The notes under the pieces were generated by a model. That model made no database searches. It saw nothing but the letters and a program-made list of their open reading frames with translations, and was not told where the DNA came from. The position numbers and the translations under genes were made by a program. 64,000 bases of DNA from Streptomyces sp. RKND-216. Its GTDB lineage: Bacteria > Actinomycetota > Actinomycetes > Streptomycetales > Streptomycetaceae. The stretch's first letter is position 1. The number at the start of each line of letters is the position of its first letter. The stretch spans positions 3,057,501 through 3,121,500 of the forward strand of contig NZ_SSBQ01000002.1 of assembly GCF_004795255.1 (NCBI RefSeq). The letters are read 5' to 3'. Shown one piece after another: positions 54,738 to 63,530 of this stretch.

Positions 54738-56195
54738 GTGACCCCCATCCTGTTCGTCTACGCCAAGGGCGGCCCGCCGCTGGAGTACGCGATACCGAGG
54801 ATCGCCGCCCACGCCGAGGTGCACGTGCTGGCGCTCGCGCCGCTGCCCGAGGTCACCGCCCCGACGTGGCGGCCGAGTTGCGCCTCGATCACCGAGGAGG
54901 CGCCGCGCGAGGGGGACGGACTGGTCGAGCTGATCTGCGAGCACGCGGAGCTGGTGGGGGCCGGCGCCGTGACGACGCTCTCCGAGTACGCCGTGGTGGC
55001 CGTCGCGCACGCCTGCCGCCGCCTCGGCCTGGCCGGTGCGGGCGGGAACGTCGAAGCCGCCCGCGACAAGCGACTGATGCGCCACCGCTGGCACCAGGCC
55101 GGCGTCCCGGTGCCCGGCTTCCAGCCGGTCCGCGAAGCCGCCGACATCGACGCGGCCTTCGACCGGCTGCGCCCGCCGCTGCTGCTCAAAGCCGCCTGGA
55201 GCGCGGGCTCCACCGCCCACGTGCGGGTCGAGGACCGCACGCAGGCCGAACGCGCCTGGCAGCTCGGCCGCGATGTCATGGCCGCGTCCGCGACCGAGGG
55301 GTACGCCGAACTCCACTCCGCCCGCGACGGCGTGAGCGACTTCCTCCTGGAGGAGATCGTCACCGGCCGCGCCGACGCCTGGTTCGGCACCGACAGCAAG
55401 CACGCCTGGGGCGACTACGTGTCCGTCGAGGGCATCGTCGCCGACGGCGTCTACCACCCGCTGTGCCTCACCGGCCGGATGCCGACCATCCCGCCGTTCA
55501 CCGAACGCGCCGGGATCGCCCCGGTGGCGCTGCCACCGGCGGCTCAGCGCCGCATCGAGGAGGTGTCGCGGGCCGCCGTCGACGCCCTCAACCTCGACAC
55601 CTGCGCCACCCACACCGAGATCAAGCTCGGCGCCGACGGTGAGATGTGGGTCATCGAGACCGCCGCCCGCTTCGGCGGCGTGATGACCACCCGCCAGGTC
55701 GAGGCGGTACACGGACTGGACATGCTGGGCATGCTGGTCCGCCAACTCCTCGGCGAGCCCGTGAACTACCCGGAGCGGATGCTGACCGGGGGCACCGGCG
55801 AAGGGCCGGGCGCCGCCGGCTCCCTGGTGGTGCTGGCCGCCGACCCGGAGGGCCGGCCGTGGCAGGACCTCCCGCCGTGGAACTTCGCCGCCGTCGACTG
55901 GCACGAACTGCTCAGCGAAGGCACCCGCATCGAACTGGTGCGGGAGGCCGCCCTGCCCGACGGCACACCGATGCCCGCGTACACCGAGGCCGGCGGCGCC
56001 AACGCGATGGCCGCTCTGTGCTTCCTGACCGCAGATTCCGAGCAGGCGCTGCTCGCCGACTGCGAGCACGTGATCGCCGCCCTGCCCCGCGCCCTGGCCG
56101 ACGCCGCCGCCCGCACGGGTGAGGACGAGGCGCTCCCGGGGCAGGGCACGACGGACCGCACGGACCGTACCGACGACGCGGAGGCCGACGTATGA
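54738..56195 (+). CDS. ATP-grasp carboxylate-amine ligase
   Basis: 485 residues. N-terminal Rossmann-like half (TPILFVYAKGGPPLEYAIPR...VTTLSEYAVVAVAHA), then the ATP-grasp module: PPLLLKAAWSAGSTAHVRVE, DFLLEEIVTGRADAWF, LDTCATHTEIKLGADGEMW, VIETAARFGGVMTTRQVEAV. It belongs with amino-acid/dipeptide ligases of natural-product pathways, which couple a carboxylate to an amine via acyl-phosphate. GTG at 54738 follows GAGGAG. The TGA overlaps the next ATG (ATGA), so it is coupled to the phosphotransferase-like protein. Substrates unknown. Confidence 0.9.
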   Translation: MTPILFVYAKGGPPLEYAIPRIAAHAEVHVLALAPLPEVTAPTWRPSCASITEEAPREGDGLVELICEHAELVGAGAVTTLSEYAVVAVAHACRRLGLAGAGGNVEAARDKRLMRHRWHQAGVPVPGFQPVREAADIDAAFDRLRPPLLLKAAWSAGSTAHVRVEDRTQAERAWQLGRDVMAASATEGYAELHSARDGVSDFLLEEIVTGRADAWFGTDSKHAWGDYVSVEGIVADGVYHPLCLTGRMPTIPPFTERAGIAPVALPPAAQRRIEEVSRAAVDALNLDTCATHTEIKLGADGEMWVIETAARFGGVMTTRQVEAVHGLDMLGMLVRQLLGEPVNYPERMLTGGTGEGPGAAGSLVVLAADPEGRPWQDLPPWNFAAVDWHELLSEGTRIELVREAALPDGTPMPAYTEAGGANAMAALCFLTADSEQALLADCEHVIAALPRALADAAARTGEDEALPGQGTTDRTDRTDDAEADV

Positions 56196-58276
56196 GCACC
56201 CCGAGCACCCGGACCAGCACCGGCACGGCGGCGACCCCCGACAACGCAGGCCCGGCGGCCGTCCCCGCCCAGGGCGGCGGTCCGTCCGGCGAGCACCGGC
56301 ACGGCGCCGTCCTCGGCGGCCTGCTCACGCTCCCGCTGTTCGAGCAGCTGTGCGGCGTACTCGGTGGCCACCCGTACGTGAAGGTCGTCGTGGACCGGCA
56401 CGAGGGCGTCTGGCACGTCCTCGACAGCTCCGTCCACTCCTTCCACGTCAACTACATCGCCACCGAAGTCCTGGGCATGACCCTGGACGAACTCGACGCC
56501 GACCTCGACGGGTTCAACCACTCCGTCTACCACGACCCCGAACGGCGCTTCCTGCTCGGCGTGCTGTCCCTGCACACCGGCGGCGACGCCGTCCCGCAAG
56601 ACCGGGCCGCGCAGCCGTTCATGGTCCTGGAGACCACCGAGGCCGACACCATGGGAGCCGCCCTGCTCACCGAGTTCTACACCGAGGTCCGCGCGCACCT
56701 CGACGAAGCGCTCGCCCTGGCCGTTAAACCCGCCAACCACGGCCAGGAGAACGCCGTCGCCGCCGTCCCCGAGACGGACCTGCCGCGTGCGCAGGGCCAC
56801 GAGCTGTTCTCCGCCGCGCCCTTCGTGCCGCTCACCCTCGGCACCGCGACCGGGCGGCTGCGCCGCTTCGCCGACGAGGACGACTACCGGGCCGCCCGCG
56901 CCGGCCTCGCCTGGTACGACATCGTGGCCATGCCCGTCGTCCCCGACGACATCCCGCGCATCGCCGGCCTCCTCAACGCGCAGCCCACCACGCCGCTCTC
57001 GCACACCAACATGCTCGCCGCGGGCTGGGGCGTGCCCAACGCCATCGTGCGCGACGCCCTGGACCGCATCGACGACGAGAAGCTCGACGGCGCCTGGGTC
57101 TCCTACGAGGTCACCACCGAGGGCGCCCGCCTGGAACGCACCGAGGAGCCCGCCGACCTCACCGAACCCGCCTGGCACACCCAGCGCATCCGCATCGACG
57201 CGCCCAGCCGCGACGACCTGCCGATCGTGCCGCTGGCCGCGCTGCGGACCGGCGACCGGCACGCGTACGGCACCAAGGCCGCCAACCTCGGCGAACTGCA
57301 CCACGTACTGCGGAACGGCTCCGCACGCCTCACCGGCTACTACGCGGTGCCGCGCCCGCCCCGCGCCGACCTCCTCGGCCACCTCGCCACCCGGCTCGGC
57401 GCGAGCGGCCAGGGCGAGGAACTCGCCGAAGCCGCGGACGGCTTCCTCGCCCGCCACGTCAAGGCGCCCGAGGGCGTCGCGGTGCCGTTCTCGCTGCAGC
57501 AGCGCTTCCTGGACTCCTCGCCCGCCATCCAGCAGAGCATCGGCAAGCTGAAGATGGCCCTCGAACTGGGTGCCATGGACGCCGTGGACGCCGTCTGCGT
57601 GCAGCTGCAGCACCTGGTGCGCACCACGCCCGTCCCCGACGACATGGCCCGCACGCTCGACGCCCACCTCGTACGCCACCTGGCCGGAGCCCAGCGCTTC
57701 GCGGTGCGGTCCTCGTCCAACGCCGAAGACCTGCCCGGCTTCTCCGCCGCCGGTATCTACGAGTCGCACACCCAGGTCACCGACCTGCCGGGCGCCCTGG
57801 ACGCGATCCGCCAGGTGTGGGCCTCACTGCTCTCCCCGCGCAGCGTGCGCCTGCGGCACGAGGCCGGCATCTCGCTGGACGACACCTACATGGGCGTCAT
57901 CGTGCAGCGCTACGAGCCGTCGCCGCTCGGCGGCGTGATGGTCACCTGCAACCCGACCAACCGCGCCGACTTCCGCAACGTCTACCTCAACTGCGCCCAC
58001 GGCTCCACGGCCGCGGTGGTGGACGGGTCGACGCTGCCCATGCAGTACCTCTACAACACGGTCGAGGGCGGCGGCCGCACGCTGTCGCTGGGCGCGGCGG
58101 ACACCGACCTGGACGTGGAGACCCGCGAACGGCTGGCCCGGCTCGCGCTCGCGGGACGCCTGCTCCAGTCCCACTTCGCGACGGACTACACCTTCGCGGC
58201 ACCGCTGGACGTCGAGTGGCTCCTCACGGCGGAGGGACGGCTGCACGTCCTGCAACTCCGTCCCTACAACGCGTAG
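56192..58276 (+). CDS. Phosphotransferase-like protein with N-terminal domain, His swivel and C-terminal PPDK-type ATP domain
   Basis: 694 residues. Residues ~40-200 form an unassigned N-terminal domain (PYVKVVVDRHEGVWHVLDSS, FHVNYIATEVLGMTLDELDA). Residues ~235-300 resemble the phosphohistidine domain of PEP-utilising enzymes, with candidate His271 in TPLSHTNMLAAGWGVPNAIV. Residues ~355-694 are a PPDK_N ATP-grasp-like domain: YGTKAANLGEL (Lys362), RFAVRSSSNAEDLPGFSAAG, GVIVQRYEPSPLGGVMVTCN and DVEWLL...LHVLQLRPYNA. No PEP-binding barrel. The order substrate-His-ATP is that of glucan water dikinases, opposite to PPDK and rifampin phosphotransferase. It likely phosphorylates a small molecule or sugar using ATP beta-phosphate. 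Confidence 0.8.
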   Translation: MSTPSTRTSTGTAATPDNAGPAAVPAQGGGPSGEHRHGAVLGGLLTLPLFEQLCGVLGGHPYVKVVVDRHEGVWHVLDSSVHSFHVNYIATEVLGMTLDELDADLDGFNHSVYHDPERRFLLGVLSLHTGGDAVPQDRAAQPFMVLETTEADTMGAALLTEFYTEVRAHLDEALALAVKPANHGQENAVAAVPETDLPRAQGHELFSAAPFVPLTLGTATGRLRRFADEDDYRAARAGLAWYDIVAMPVVPDDIPRIAGLLNAQPTTPLSHTNMLAAGWGVPNAIVRDALDRIDDEKLDGAWVSYEVTTEGARLERTEEPADLTEPAWHTQRIRIDAPSRDDLPIVPLAALRTGDRHAYGTKAANLGELHHVLRNGSARLTGYYAVPRPPRADLLGHLATRLGASGQGEELAEAADGFLARHVKAPEGVAVPFSLQQRFLDSSPAIQQSIGKLKMALELGAMDAVDAVCVQLQHLVRTTPVPDDMARTLDAHLVRHLAGAQRFAVRSSSNAEDLPGFSAAGIYESHTQVTDLPGALDAIRQVWASLLSPRSVRLRHEAGISLDDTYMGVIVQRYEPSPLGGVMVTCNPTNRADFRNVYLNCAHGSTAAVVDGSTLPMQYLYNTVEGGGRTLSLGAADTDLDVETRERLARLALAGRLLQSHFATDYTFAAPLDVEWLLTAEGRLHVLQLRPYNA

Positions 58277-58488
58277 TCCGGCCCGCCGGGGCGACGGTCC
58301 CCCGGGACGGAGCGCGTCGCCCGGTTCGGCGGGGGGGACGCCTGACGGCGTGCACCGCCGGGCCGGGCCGCGCCCGGCCGGTCCCGTGCGGGAGCGGCGG
58401 GGTGGCGCCGGTCTCCCGACGCCCGACGCCCGACGCCCCCGCGCACGCACCACCACACCACCGAACCCGAGGCCAGGTCCGTACCCCC

Positions 58489-59910
58489 ATGCCCCGCACC
58501 AGCAAGCCCCGCTTCACCTGGAAGTCCGCGCCGCCGGCGCAGGCGAAGCGCCTGATCCGGCTCAACAACGGCTTCCAGCTGCTCTTCAACCTCCTGTGGT
58601 GGATGCCGGTCTTCTACCAGTACCAGCGCGACGCCGGCCTTTCCGACGCCCAGATCTTCGCCATCCAGGGCGCGTACTACGTGTCCTTCTGCGTCCTGGA
58701 GATACCCACCGGCTTCCTCGCCGACCGGATCGGGCACCGGCGTGCCCTCCAGCTCGGCGCGGCCGTGATGGTGGCCGCGAACCTGATCCCCGTCGCGTCC
58801 CCGTCCGTGACCGGCTTCCTGCTGCACTTCCTCACCATCGCCACCGCGCGATCCCTCGTCTCGGGCGCCGCGAGCGCCTACCTGTACGAGTCGCTGCACG
58901 CCCGCGGCGCCGGCGAGCACTACGTGCAGGCCGAGGGCACCGCCCGTTCCATCGGCCTGTGGGCGAAGATCGGCTGCTGGCCGCTGGTCGGCGTGCTGAT
59001 GCAGATGCGCCAGGAACTGCCGTACGTGCTCACGGCCGTGTGCGCGCTCGGCGCGCTGGCGTGCGCGGTCGCCCTGCCACGCCTCGCCGCGCCCACATCT
59101 CCGCGCACGGCTCCCGCCTCTGCCGTGGCGACCGGACCCGCCGACGGCGACGGCGACGGGAAGGGCACCGGACTGCTGACCTCACTGTTCGGCGCCCTCG
59201 CCGTCTTCCGCCGCTCCTCCGCACTCGGCCCGCTCATGCTCCAGGGCGTCGCCCTCTTCACCCTCGCCCGCATCTGCCAGGTCAACCTGTTCCAGCCGCT
59301 GCTGATCGACAAGGACGTCCCGCTCACCCAGCACGGCGCGATCCTGTCCGCCATGACCATCGCCGAAGCGGTCGCCTCCGCCCGCCCCGAGTGGCTCCGG
59401 CGCCGACTCGCCGACACCACCTCCGTCACCGTCCTGAGCCTGGTCCTGGCCTTCACCCTCGCCGCGACCACCACGGCAGGGGGAGCCGGAACCGTCGTCT
59501 GGCTCTGCCTGTTCGCCGCCGTGACCGGCCTCGCCTTCCCCATCCAGCGCAACCTGGTCAACTCCGCGATCCCCGACTCCCGGCACCGCGCGACGCTGCT
59601 GTCCCTGGAGTCGATGCTGGACCGAGGCGTGTGCGCGCTGGCCGCCGTCGCGGTGGGCGCCTACCTCGCCGCCGACCGCCTCGACGCGCTGCTGGTGCAC
59701 TCCGCTCTGGGCACGTGCGTGCTGCTGGCCGCCGTCGCCCTGGTCCTGCGCCGCCTCCGCCGCCGTGGAGCCCCCGGCCTCGCCGGAAGGGCTTCTCTCC
59801 CCGCCCCGCGCGACGCCGCTCTGCGCGACGCCGCTCCGCGCGACGCCGCCCCGCGCGCCCCCGACGCAGGCGACTCCACTCCGCATGCTCCGGCCGACCG
59901 CCGGAAGTAG
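58489..59910 (+). CDS. MFS transporter
   Basis: 473 residues, about twelve hydrophobic helices. Motif A is GFLADRIGHRRALQLG in the second-third helix region; RLIRLNNGFQLLFNLLWWMP opens helix 1. A Pro/Gly/Asp loop (SAVATGPADGDGDGKGTG) separates the halves, and the last ~50 residues are a Pro/Ala/Asp low-complexity tail. The nearest type is drug or metabolite efflux. It follows the phosphotransferase-like gene after 212 bases, so it is in the same cassette. ATG at 58489 is supported by the sequence MPRTSKPRF and the following helix. Confidence 0.9.
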   Translation: MPRTSKPRFTWKSAPPAQAKRLIRLNNGFQLLFNLLWWMPVFYQYQRDAGLSDAQIFAIQGAYYVSFCVLEIPTGFLADRIGHRRALQLGAAVMVAANLIPVASPSVTGFLLHFLTIATARSLVSGAASAYLYESLHARGAGEHYVQAEGTARSIGLWAKIGCWPLVGVLMQMRQELPYVLTAVCALGALACAVALPRLAAPTSPRTAPASAVATGPADGDGDGKGTGLLTSLFGALAVFRRSSALGPLMLQGVALFTLARICQVNLFQPLLIDKDVPLTQHGAILSAMTIAEAVASARPEWLRRRLADTTSVTVLSLVLAFTLAATTTAGGAGTVVWLCLFAAVTGLAFPIQRNLVNSAIPDSRHRATLLSLESMLDRGVCALAAVAVGAYLAADRLDALLVHSALGTCVLLAAVALVLRRLRRRGAPGLAGRASLPAPRDAALRDAAPRDAAPRAPDAGDSTPHAPADRRK

Positions 59911-59951
59911 AACGTCCCGTCCGCGCCCGGCCCGCGAAACGGCCGCCGCCG

Positions 59952-60977
59952 TCAGGCGTACCGGACGACGCTGGGACGTGGCGGCCAGGCCGTCGCGTCC
60001 AGCAGGCCCGCGCAGTAGGCGCGGGCCACCAGCGCGGGCCGCGACGGCGCGTCCAGCAGGCTGCGCAGCCGCCGCAAGTGGTAGTCCAGCGCCTGCCGGG
60101 ACAGCCCGAGTGCCGCCGCGATCGCCGTGTTCGGTTCCCCGGCGGCCAGCATCACCAGCACCCGCAGCTGCACCGGGCTCACCCGTGGCCGCCCGGCGAA
60201 CTCCGCCCCCACCGGCGCCAGTACGGCCACCACCGCGGCCGGCTCCCCGGCCCGCCGGACCAGCGACAGGTCCGCCCGTACGGGCCGCCCGCCCCCGGCC
60301 GTACGCAGCACCAGGACGCCGCCGCACCGTGCGAGCCGCCCCTCCGTCAACGCCCGCCACGCGCCGCCCGGCAACGCGCCGGACGCGTCCTCGACGTGCT
60401 CGGCCACGCGGTCGCCCTCCACGACGCCACGCGGCAGCCCCAGCAGCGCCGCCGCTGCCGCGTTCACCCGCCGCACCCGCCCGTCGAGCCCCAGCGTCAC
60501 CACCGCCAGCCCGGAACGCTCCCGCAGCGCGTGCAGTTCCTCCCCGGCCGCCGCCATCTCCTCCAGGGCCCGGTGGTGGTCGGTCACGTCCACGTAGATG
60601 CCGCCGACGCGGCAGGCCTGGCCGCGCAGCCCGTTCAGCGCGAACCGGTGCCCGACCGCCTGGCCGGGGGCGCCGCCCGCGTGCAGGAAGTGGATCACGT
60701 GCCGCACCGGCCGTCCCGACGTCAGCACCTCGCGGTCGAGTTCGCGTGCGGTTGCCGCGTCCTCGGGCGGGTCGACGTCCTCGACCGTCCGCCCGACCAC
60801 GGCCTCGGGCGCCCGCCCGTACAGGTGCGCGTAGGCGGCGTTCACCCACAGGTAGCGGCCGCGGTCGTCCCGCACGAAGGCAGCGGCCGGGGAGTACGCG
60901 GCCAGCGCCTCGAACCACTCCGCTGCCTCTTCCCCCACCGCCACACCCGTACCCCCATCACCACGTCGAGCCCTCAT
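59952..60977 (-). CDS. PAS-domain LuxR-type transcriptional regulator
   Basis: 341 residues. Two PAS domains (PAAAFVRDDRGRYLWVNAAY; LAVVTLGLDGRVRRVNAAAA, ~155 onward) and a C-terminal LuxR HTH (VSPVQLRVLVMLAAGEPNTA, IAAALGLSRQALDYHLRRLR). There is no receiver domain, so sensing is by the PAS domains. It is convergent with the MFS gene and divergent from the P-loop gene (95-base gap), a natural local regulator of the cassette. ATG at 60977 is used; an in-frame ATG lies upstream at 61040. Confidence 0.9.
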   Translation of the reverse strand: MRARRGDGGTGVAVGEEAAEWFEALAAYSPAAAFVRDDRGRYLWVNAAYAHLYGRAPEAVVGRTVEDVDPPEDAATARELDREVLTSGRPVRHVIHFLHAGGAPGQAVGHRFALNGLRGQACRVGGIYVDVTDHHRALEEMAAAGEELHALRERSGLAVVTLGLDGRVRRVNAAAAALLGLPRGVVEGDRVAEHVEDASGALPGGAWRALTEGRLARCGGVLVLRTAGGGRPVRADLSLVRRAGEPAAVVAVLAPVGAEFAGRPRVSPVQLRVLVMLAAGEPNTAIAAALGLSRQALDYHLRRLRSLLDAPSRPALVARAYCAGLLDATAWPPRPSVVRYA

Positions 60978-61072
60978 GCTGGACCACTCGGCCCCCGCGG
61001 TCACCACCCCCGCCGCGCCCGTATCGTGAGCCGCTCGCACCGGAACAGCCCGCAGCCCCTGAGGAGGCGCCC

Positions 61073-61888
61073 GTGAGCTCGCCCCCGCTGTGGATCGGCG
61101 GGCCGCCCGGGGCCGGGAAGAGCACCGTCGCCCGGCTGATCACCCGGCGCCGCGGACTGCGCTGGTACCAGGCGGACACGCGTACCTGGGAGCACCGCGA
61201 CCGGGCGCTCGCCGCCCGGCACCCCGAGGCCGTCCGCTTCGAGCAACTCTCCCCGGAGCAGCGCTGGTCGGCACCCGACGACGCGCTCCTCGCCATGTCG
61301 CTCCACCGCGAACGCGGCCCGATGATCGCTGACGACGTCCGCGCCCTGCCCGACCGCCCTGCCACCGTCGTCGAGGGCACCCCCGTCGTCCCGGCGGTCG
61401 TCGGGCGGGACGAACCCTCCGTGTGGCTGCTGCCCGCACCCGGCCTGCAGCGCCGGCGCCTCTCCCGGCGCGGGCCGCACCCGGCCGGGACCCTCCGCCT
61501 GTACGAGCTGCTCGCGGACAAGATCGAGGCCGACGCGAACGCCCACGGAGCCACAGTCCTCCGCATCCACGAGAAGACCACGGTGGCGCAGGCCGTGGCG
61601 GCGGTCGAGGAGATCTTCGCCGACGCCCTCGCCGCCTGCCCCGCTGCCACCACCGCGGCCGAACGGCGCGCGCTCCTCCGCGACGCCAACCGCGCCGTCG
61701 TCGACCAGCACCTGGCGTTCTTCGCCCGCCCCTGGTCCACGGGCGACCCGGCGGCCGCCGTCGTGGACTTCGCCTGCGAGTGCGGTGCACCCGACTGCCT
61801 CGCCGATGTGCCCCTCGCGGTCACCGCCCACCCGTCAGGGCCGGGCGGGCCGCCCCTCCTCGCCGCCGGGCACCGGGCCCCCGCTTGA
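61073..61888 (+). CDS. P-loop NTPase of unknown function
   Basis: 271 residues. Walker A is in LWIGGPPGAGKSTVARLITR near the N-terminus. TVVEGTPVVPAVV and RLYELLADKIEADANAHGAT follow. The C-terminal region has a Cys cluster (VDFACECGAPDCLADVPLAV) like the CxC...C tails of small Streptomyces proteins and possibly metal-binding. It resembles a small-molecule kinase or adenylate-kinase-like fold (inference). GTG at 61073 has GAGGAGG six bases upstream. Confidence 0.85.
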   Translation: MSSPPLWIGGPPGAGKSTVARLITRRRGLRWYQADTRTWEHRDRALAARHPEAVRFEQLSPEQRWSAPDDALLAMSLHRERGPMIADDVRALPDRPATVVEGTPVVPAVVGRDEPSVWLLPAPGLQRRRLSRRGPHPAGTLRLYELLADKIEADANAHGATVLRIHEKTTVAQAVAAVEEIFADALAACPAATTAAERRALLRDANRAVVDQHLAFFARPWSTGDPAAAVVDFACECGAPDCLADVPLAVTAHPSGPGGPPLLAAGHRAPA

Positions 61889-61930
61889 CGCCTGCCGCGT
61901 GACGCCTGTCGCCGGCCCGGTCCGCAGGGC

Positions 61931-62098
61931 TCAGCGCTGGCACAGGCTCCTGCTGTACGCGTCGATGTCCGCCCCGCCACCGCGCAGCGTGACCGTCGCG
62001 TTCACCCGCTCCCCGGACCGGTACGCGTCCCGGTCGAGCACGGTCCTGACCTCCGGCGCGTTCACACCGAGCGCGCTCAGGAACTTGCGGAATGCTAT
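61931..62098 (-). pseudogene. Truncated spo0M-like (SpoOM family) remnant with altered start codon
   Basis: The frame reads IAFRKFLSALGVNAPEVRTV, then LDRDAYRSGERVNATVTLRG and GGADIDAYSRSLCQR before TGA at 61931. This matches the N-terminal ~50 residues of SpoOM proteins (which start M-F-K-K-x-L). The codon where Met is expected is ATA (62096-62098), and the family continues another ~200 residues that are absent. So it has lost both its start and most of its length. Confidence 0.6.
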
Positions 62099-62212
62099 GC
62101 GGGGCGCCTCCCCCTCGTATGGGTCCCTACCCCCGGCACCTTGCGCACGCCCGGTGCCCCCGCCGGGCGGAACCAGGTCTTCCGGCGCCGGCGAACTCCC
62201 GTCCCGCCGGGC

Positions 62213-62638
62213 TCACATCGCCGCGACGACCGCGGACGTCAGCAGCAGCAACGCGACCGCCAGCACGATTCCGCCGAACACCATCAGCGTCACGGCCGTG
62301 CCCTTCGGCGTCGGCGCACCGTCCACCAGGGCCCGCGACGGGTGCCGCGGGTCGTACCGCACCGTCACCGGCGAACCGACGTGCAGCCAGCGCAGCGCCG
62401 CCGTGGGGAACCGTACGGCCCGGTGCCGCGGCTGCCCCTCCGCCGTGTGCCACAGCACGATGTGGGTGATGCGGTGGCCGTCGTCGGTCCGGCGGTACCG
62501 CACGTCGACCACCTGCCCCTGCACGGGCACGCCCGACCGCTCCAGCCGTCCGAGCCGGTCGTACATCACCCACCCCCAGACGAAGAGCGGCAGCCCCACC
62601 AGCAGGGCGGGCACGAACAGTACGAACAGCGCGGCCAT
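62213..62638 (-). CDS. DUF3592 family membrane protein
   Basis: 141 residues. Two membrane helices (ALFVLFVPALLVGLPLFVWG and TLMVFGGIVLAVALLLLTSA) flank a ~75-residue domain with VQGQVVDVRYRRTDD, RFPTAALRWLHVGSPVTVRY and DPRHPSRALVDG, the DUF3592 fold. Function unknown; probably exposed outside the cell. ATG at 62638. Confidence 0.88.
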   Translation of the reverse strand: MAALFVLFVPALLVGLPLFVWGWVMYDRLGRLERSGVPVQGQVVDVRYRRTDDGHRITHIVLWHTAEGQPRHRAVRFPTAALRWLHVGSPVTVRYDPRHPSRALVDGAPTPKGTAVTLMVFGGIVLAVALLLLTSAVVAAM

Positions 62639-62759
62639 CGGCCCTCAGACCCCCGTCCGGGCCCTCGGGCCCACTCGGCCGCCAACCGCCCCGGTGCACA
62701 GCGAGGCCGGGACGGCCGACAGATCTCTCAGCAGCTCAGTGGATCACTTGATCAGTGGA

Positions 62760-63209
62760 TCAGCACATCTTGTAGTCGACGCGCGTCGAGTTGTACGCGC
62801 AGGAGTCGCGGAACGAACCGCCCGGCTTGCGGAGCGTGGCCGTGTCCTTGTCGTTGTTCCACACGTACCAACCGCGTCCCATGTACAGATGCCCCGGCGA
62901 CTTCGTGCCCTTCCCCGTGTGCACCTTGACCGTCTTCCCGGGGCTGATGCGGTAGGAGGGGAAGGTGTACGTGTGCCCGGCCGTGTCCCGGACCGTGTAG
63001 CCCTGCATCTGGAACTTCGCACCGGTGGTGTTCTTGATCTGCACGTACTCCGCGTTGAGGCTCGAATTGCCGCCCCGGTCGCTGCCGGGGCTGTCGTAGT
63101 GGATCTTGTAGATGTACACGTTCCCGGCCGCGTGGGCCTGGGAGGGGGCGAGTGTCGCGGCGGCCGCCAGAGCGGCCACACCGGCTGCGACGGTACGGAA
63201 TCGGCGCAT
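62760..63209 (-). CDS. Secreted lamin-tail-domain (LTD) protein
   Basis: 149 residues. Signal peptide MRRFRTVAAGVAALAAAATL to ...AHA. The mature part is one lamin tail domain: VYIYKIHYDSPGSDRGGNSS, LNAEYVQIKNTTGAKFQMQG, YTVRDTAGHTYTFPSYRISP, WNNDKDTATLRKPGGSFRDS, ending DYKMC with a Cys pair. LTDs bind nucleic acid or serve as adhesive modules in secreted bacterial nucleases; here it stands alone. ATG at 63209 is chosen since the signal peptide starts there. Confidence 0.9.
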   Translation of the reverse strand: MRRFRTVAAGVAALAAAATLAPSQAHAAGNVYIYKIHYDSPGSDRGGNSSLNAEYVQIKNTTGAKFQMQGYTVRDTAGHTYTFPSYRISPGKTVKVHTGKGTKSPGHLYMGRGWYVWNNDKDTATLRKPGGSFRDSCAYNSTRVDYKMC

Positions 63210-63530
63210 GAGCGTCCTCGGTGATTCTCGGGCCGGGCACCCCACAGGGCTCGGCAGAGTCACAGAATATGGTCAACTCATCCGATTGGAGGCCCTGTTA
63301 CCGAACAGCGACAGAACCGTCGTAACGCCGCAGAGGGCCGAGCCCGCGGCGCACTCGGGCAGGAAGACGCCCGCGGACCCGGCCCCTCGCCCGACTCCCG
63401 GAGTGCAGGCGGGCACTCCCGGAGCCGGACACCCCTCAGGTCGCGCGCACCCCCCGCCCCGGTTCCCCGGGGCCCGGTGTTTCACCCGCCCGGCCGCACG
63501 TCCCCCGCTCGCCCCCGGGACACTGGGCGT
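63210..63530. other. Divergent intergenic region, 320 bases
   Basis: No gene. It is relatively AT-rich near 63260-63320 (GTCACAGAATATGGTCAACTC), consistent with the promoter of the leftward LTD gene. Confidence 0.45.

Noticed and set aside
55766..57769. Minus-strand open frame across the ATP-grasp and phosphotransferase genes
   Set aside because: Crosses two genes that are coupled by ATGA on the plus strand; no family features.
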